DNA of 64,000 nt, taken from positions 1,684,144-1,748,143 of the forward strand of contig NZ_CP061288.1 of NCBI RefSeq assembly GCF_018687355.1, in the 5' to 3' direction. Below, piece by piece: positions 63,847 to 64,000 of the stretch; positions within the stretch are counted from its first letter, which is position 1; each line of letters begins with the position of its first letter. The translations under genes and the position numbers were made by a program. This DNA is from Polynucleobacter sp. VK25. Lineage in GTDB: Bacteria > Pseudomonadota > Gammaproteobacteria > Burkholderiales > Burkholderiaceae. The notes under the pieces are model-generated. The model had not been told where the DNA came from. It did not search any database and saw nothing but the letters and a program-made list of their open reading frames with translations.

Positions 63847-64000
63847 ATGGATGACCAAGTGCTACGGTCACTGATGAAGTGGCCCAATGTGCCTGATTGC
63901 TTTGGTTGGCTAGCCTTAGATCGTCGCGGGCAGTGGCGCATGCGCGATGAATTCACACAACAAAATAAGCTTCCAGGCCAAGTTATTAAGCATGCCGCCC
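63847..64000 (+). CDS. Conserved hypothetical protein (5' fragment)
   Basis: The first 51 codons of a gene that runs off the right edge. The translation begins MDDQVLRSLMKWPNVPDCFG and continues WLALDRRGQWRMRDEF. I recall this as the start of a small domain-of-unknown-function family (DUF2946/DUF2944 type; number uncertain) common in Burkholderiales. It begins 5 nt after the NTF2-like gene and is probably co-transcribed. Confidence 0.6.
   Translation, partial: MDDQVLRSLMKWPNVPDCFGWLALDRRGQWRMRDEFTQQNKLPGQVIKHAA

Overview
The window is a gene-dense piece of a betaproteobacterial chromosome. Gene content, gene order and short intergenic gaps fit a small-genome freshwater Burkholderiaceae such as Polynucleobacter. 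This assignment rests on recalled family resemblance and has not been searched. I see no rRNA, tRNA, CRISPR array, insertion sequence or prophage. About 54 protein genes cover nearly all of it, and the only gene-free gap above 300 bases is the groES / EAL-like intergenic region (47678-47993).

Layout. 1-7.8 kb: grpE (cut by the window edge), hemH, hrcA, nadK, recN and glnE. 7.9-15.5 kb: a very large AsmA/YhdP-type envelope protein, a nitrilase-family amidase, tldD and a DAHP synthase. 15.6-21.7 kb: a PduO-type cobalamin adenosyltransferase, then the glycolate oxidase genes glcDEF translationally linked to yggS and proC. 21.7-33.7 kb: ubiA and recG, the queA-tgt-yajC-secD-secF cluster, waaA with purB, and a glutathione S-transferase homologue. 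33.8-38.0 kb: mnmA and the three-subunit transhydrogenase pntAA-pntAB-pntB.

38.1-45.6 kb is the accessory part. It is visibly richer in A/T and holds a small DxD glycosyltransferase-like gene, a TPR/glycosyltransferase gene with a nearly identical 102-bp tandem array, a membrane acyltransferase fused to an AlgX/AlgJ-like SGNH domain, two proteins of unknown function and a solitary Bug-type binding protein. Together the first three look like a surface-polysaccharide modification locus. It is flanked on the left by a cluster of inverted repeats after pntB and on the right by groESL.

45.7-53.5 kb: groEL/groES with a CIRCE operator, a three-gene signalling operon (degenerate EAL protein, LuxR-type response regulator, BvgS/EvgS-like hybrid kinase), and dacB. 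53.4-60.9 kb: one long leftward gene series pgk-pyk-fba-purC-purE-purK-sua5, joining lower glycolysis, purine synthesis and tRNA t6A synthesis. 61.1-64.0 kb: ilvE, a small zinc-finger protein, waaF, an NTF2-like protein and the start of a conserved hypothetical gene.

The parts connect in places. HrcA, encoded at 1.3-2.3 kb, is the expected repressor of the CIRCE site at 47.8 kb. grpE carries a near-consensus sigma-32 promoter, so both arms of heat-shock control are visible. waaA and waaF belong to LPS core synthesis, and the acyltransferase and glycosyltransferases probably decorate the same surface. glcDEF suggests use of glycolate, a common algal exudate in fresh water. The best leads for something undescribed are the acyltransferase/AlgX-like fusion, the TPR array, and the BvgAS-like operon led by an EAL-like protein whose catalytic residues are lost.
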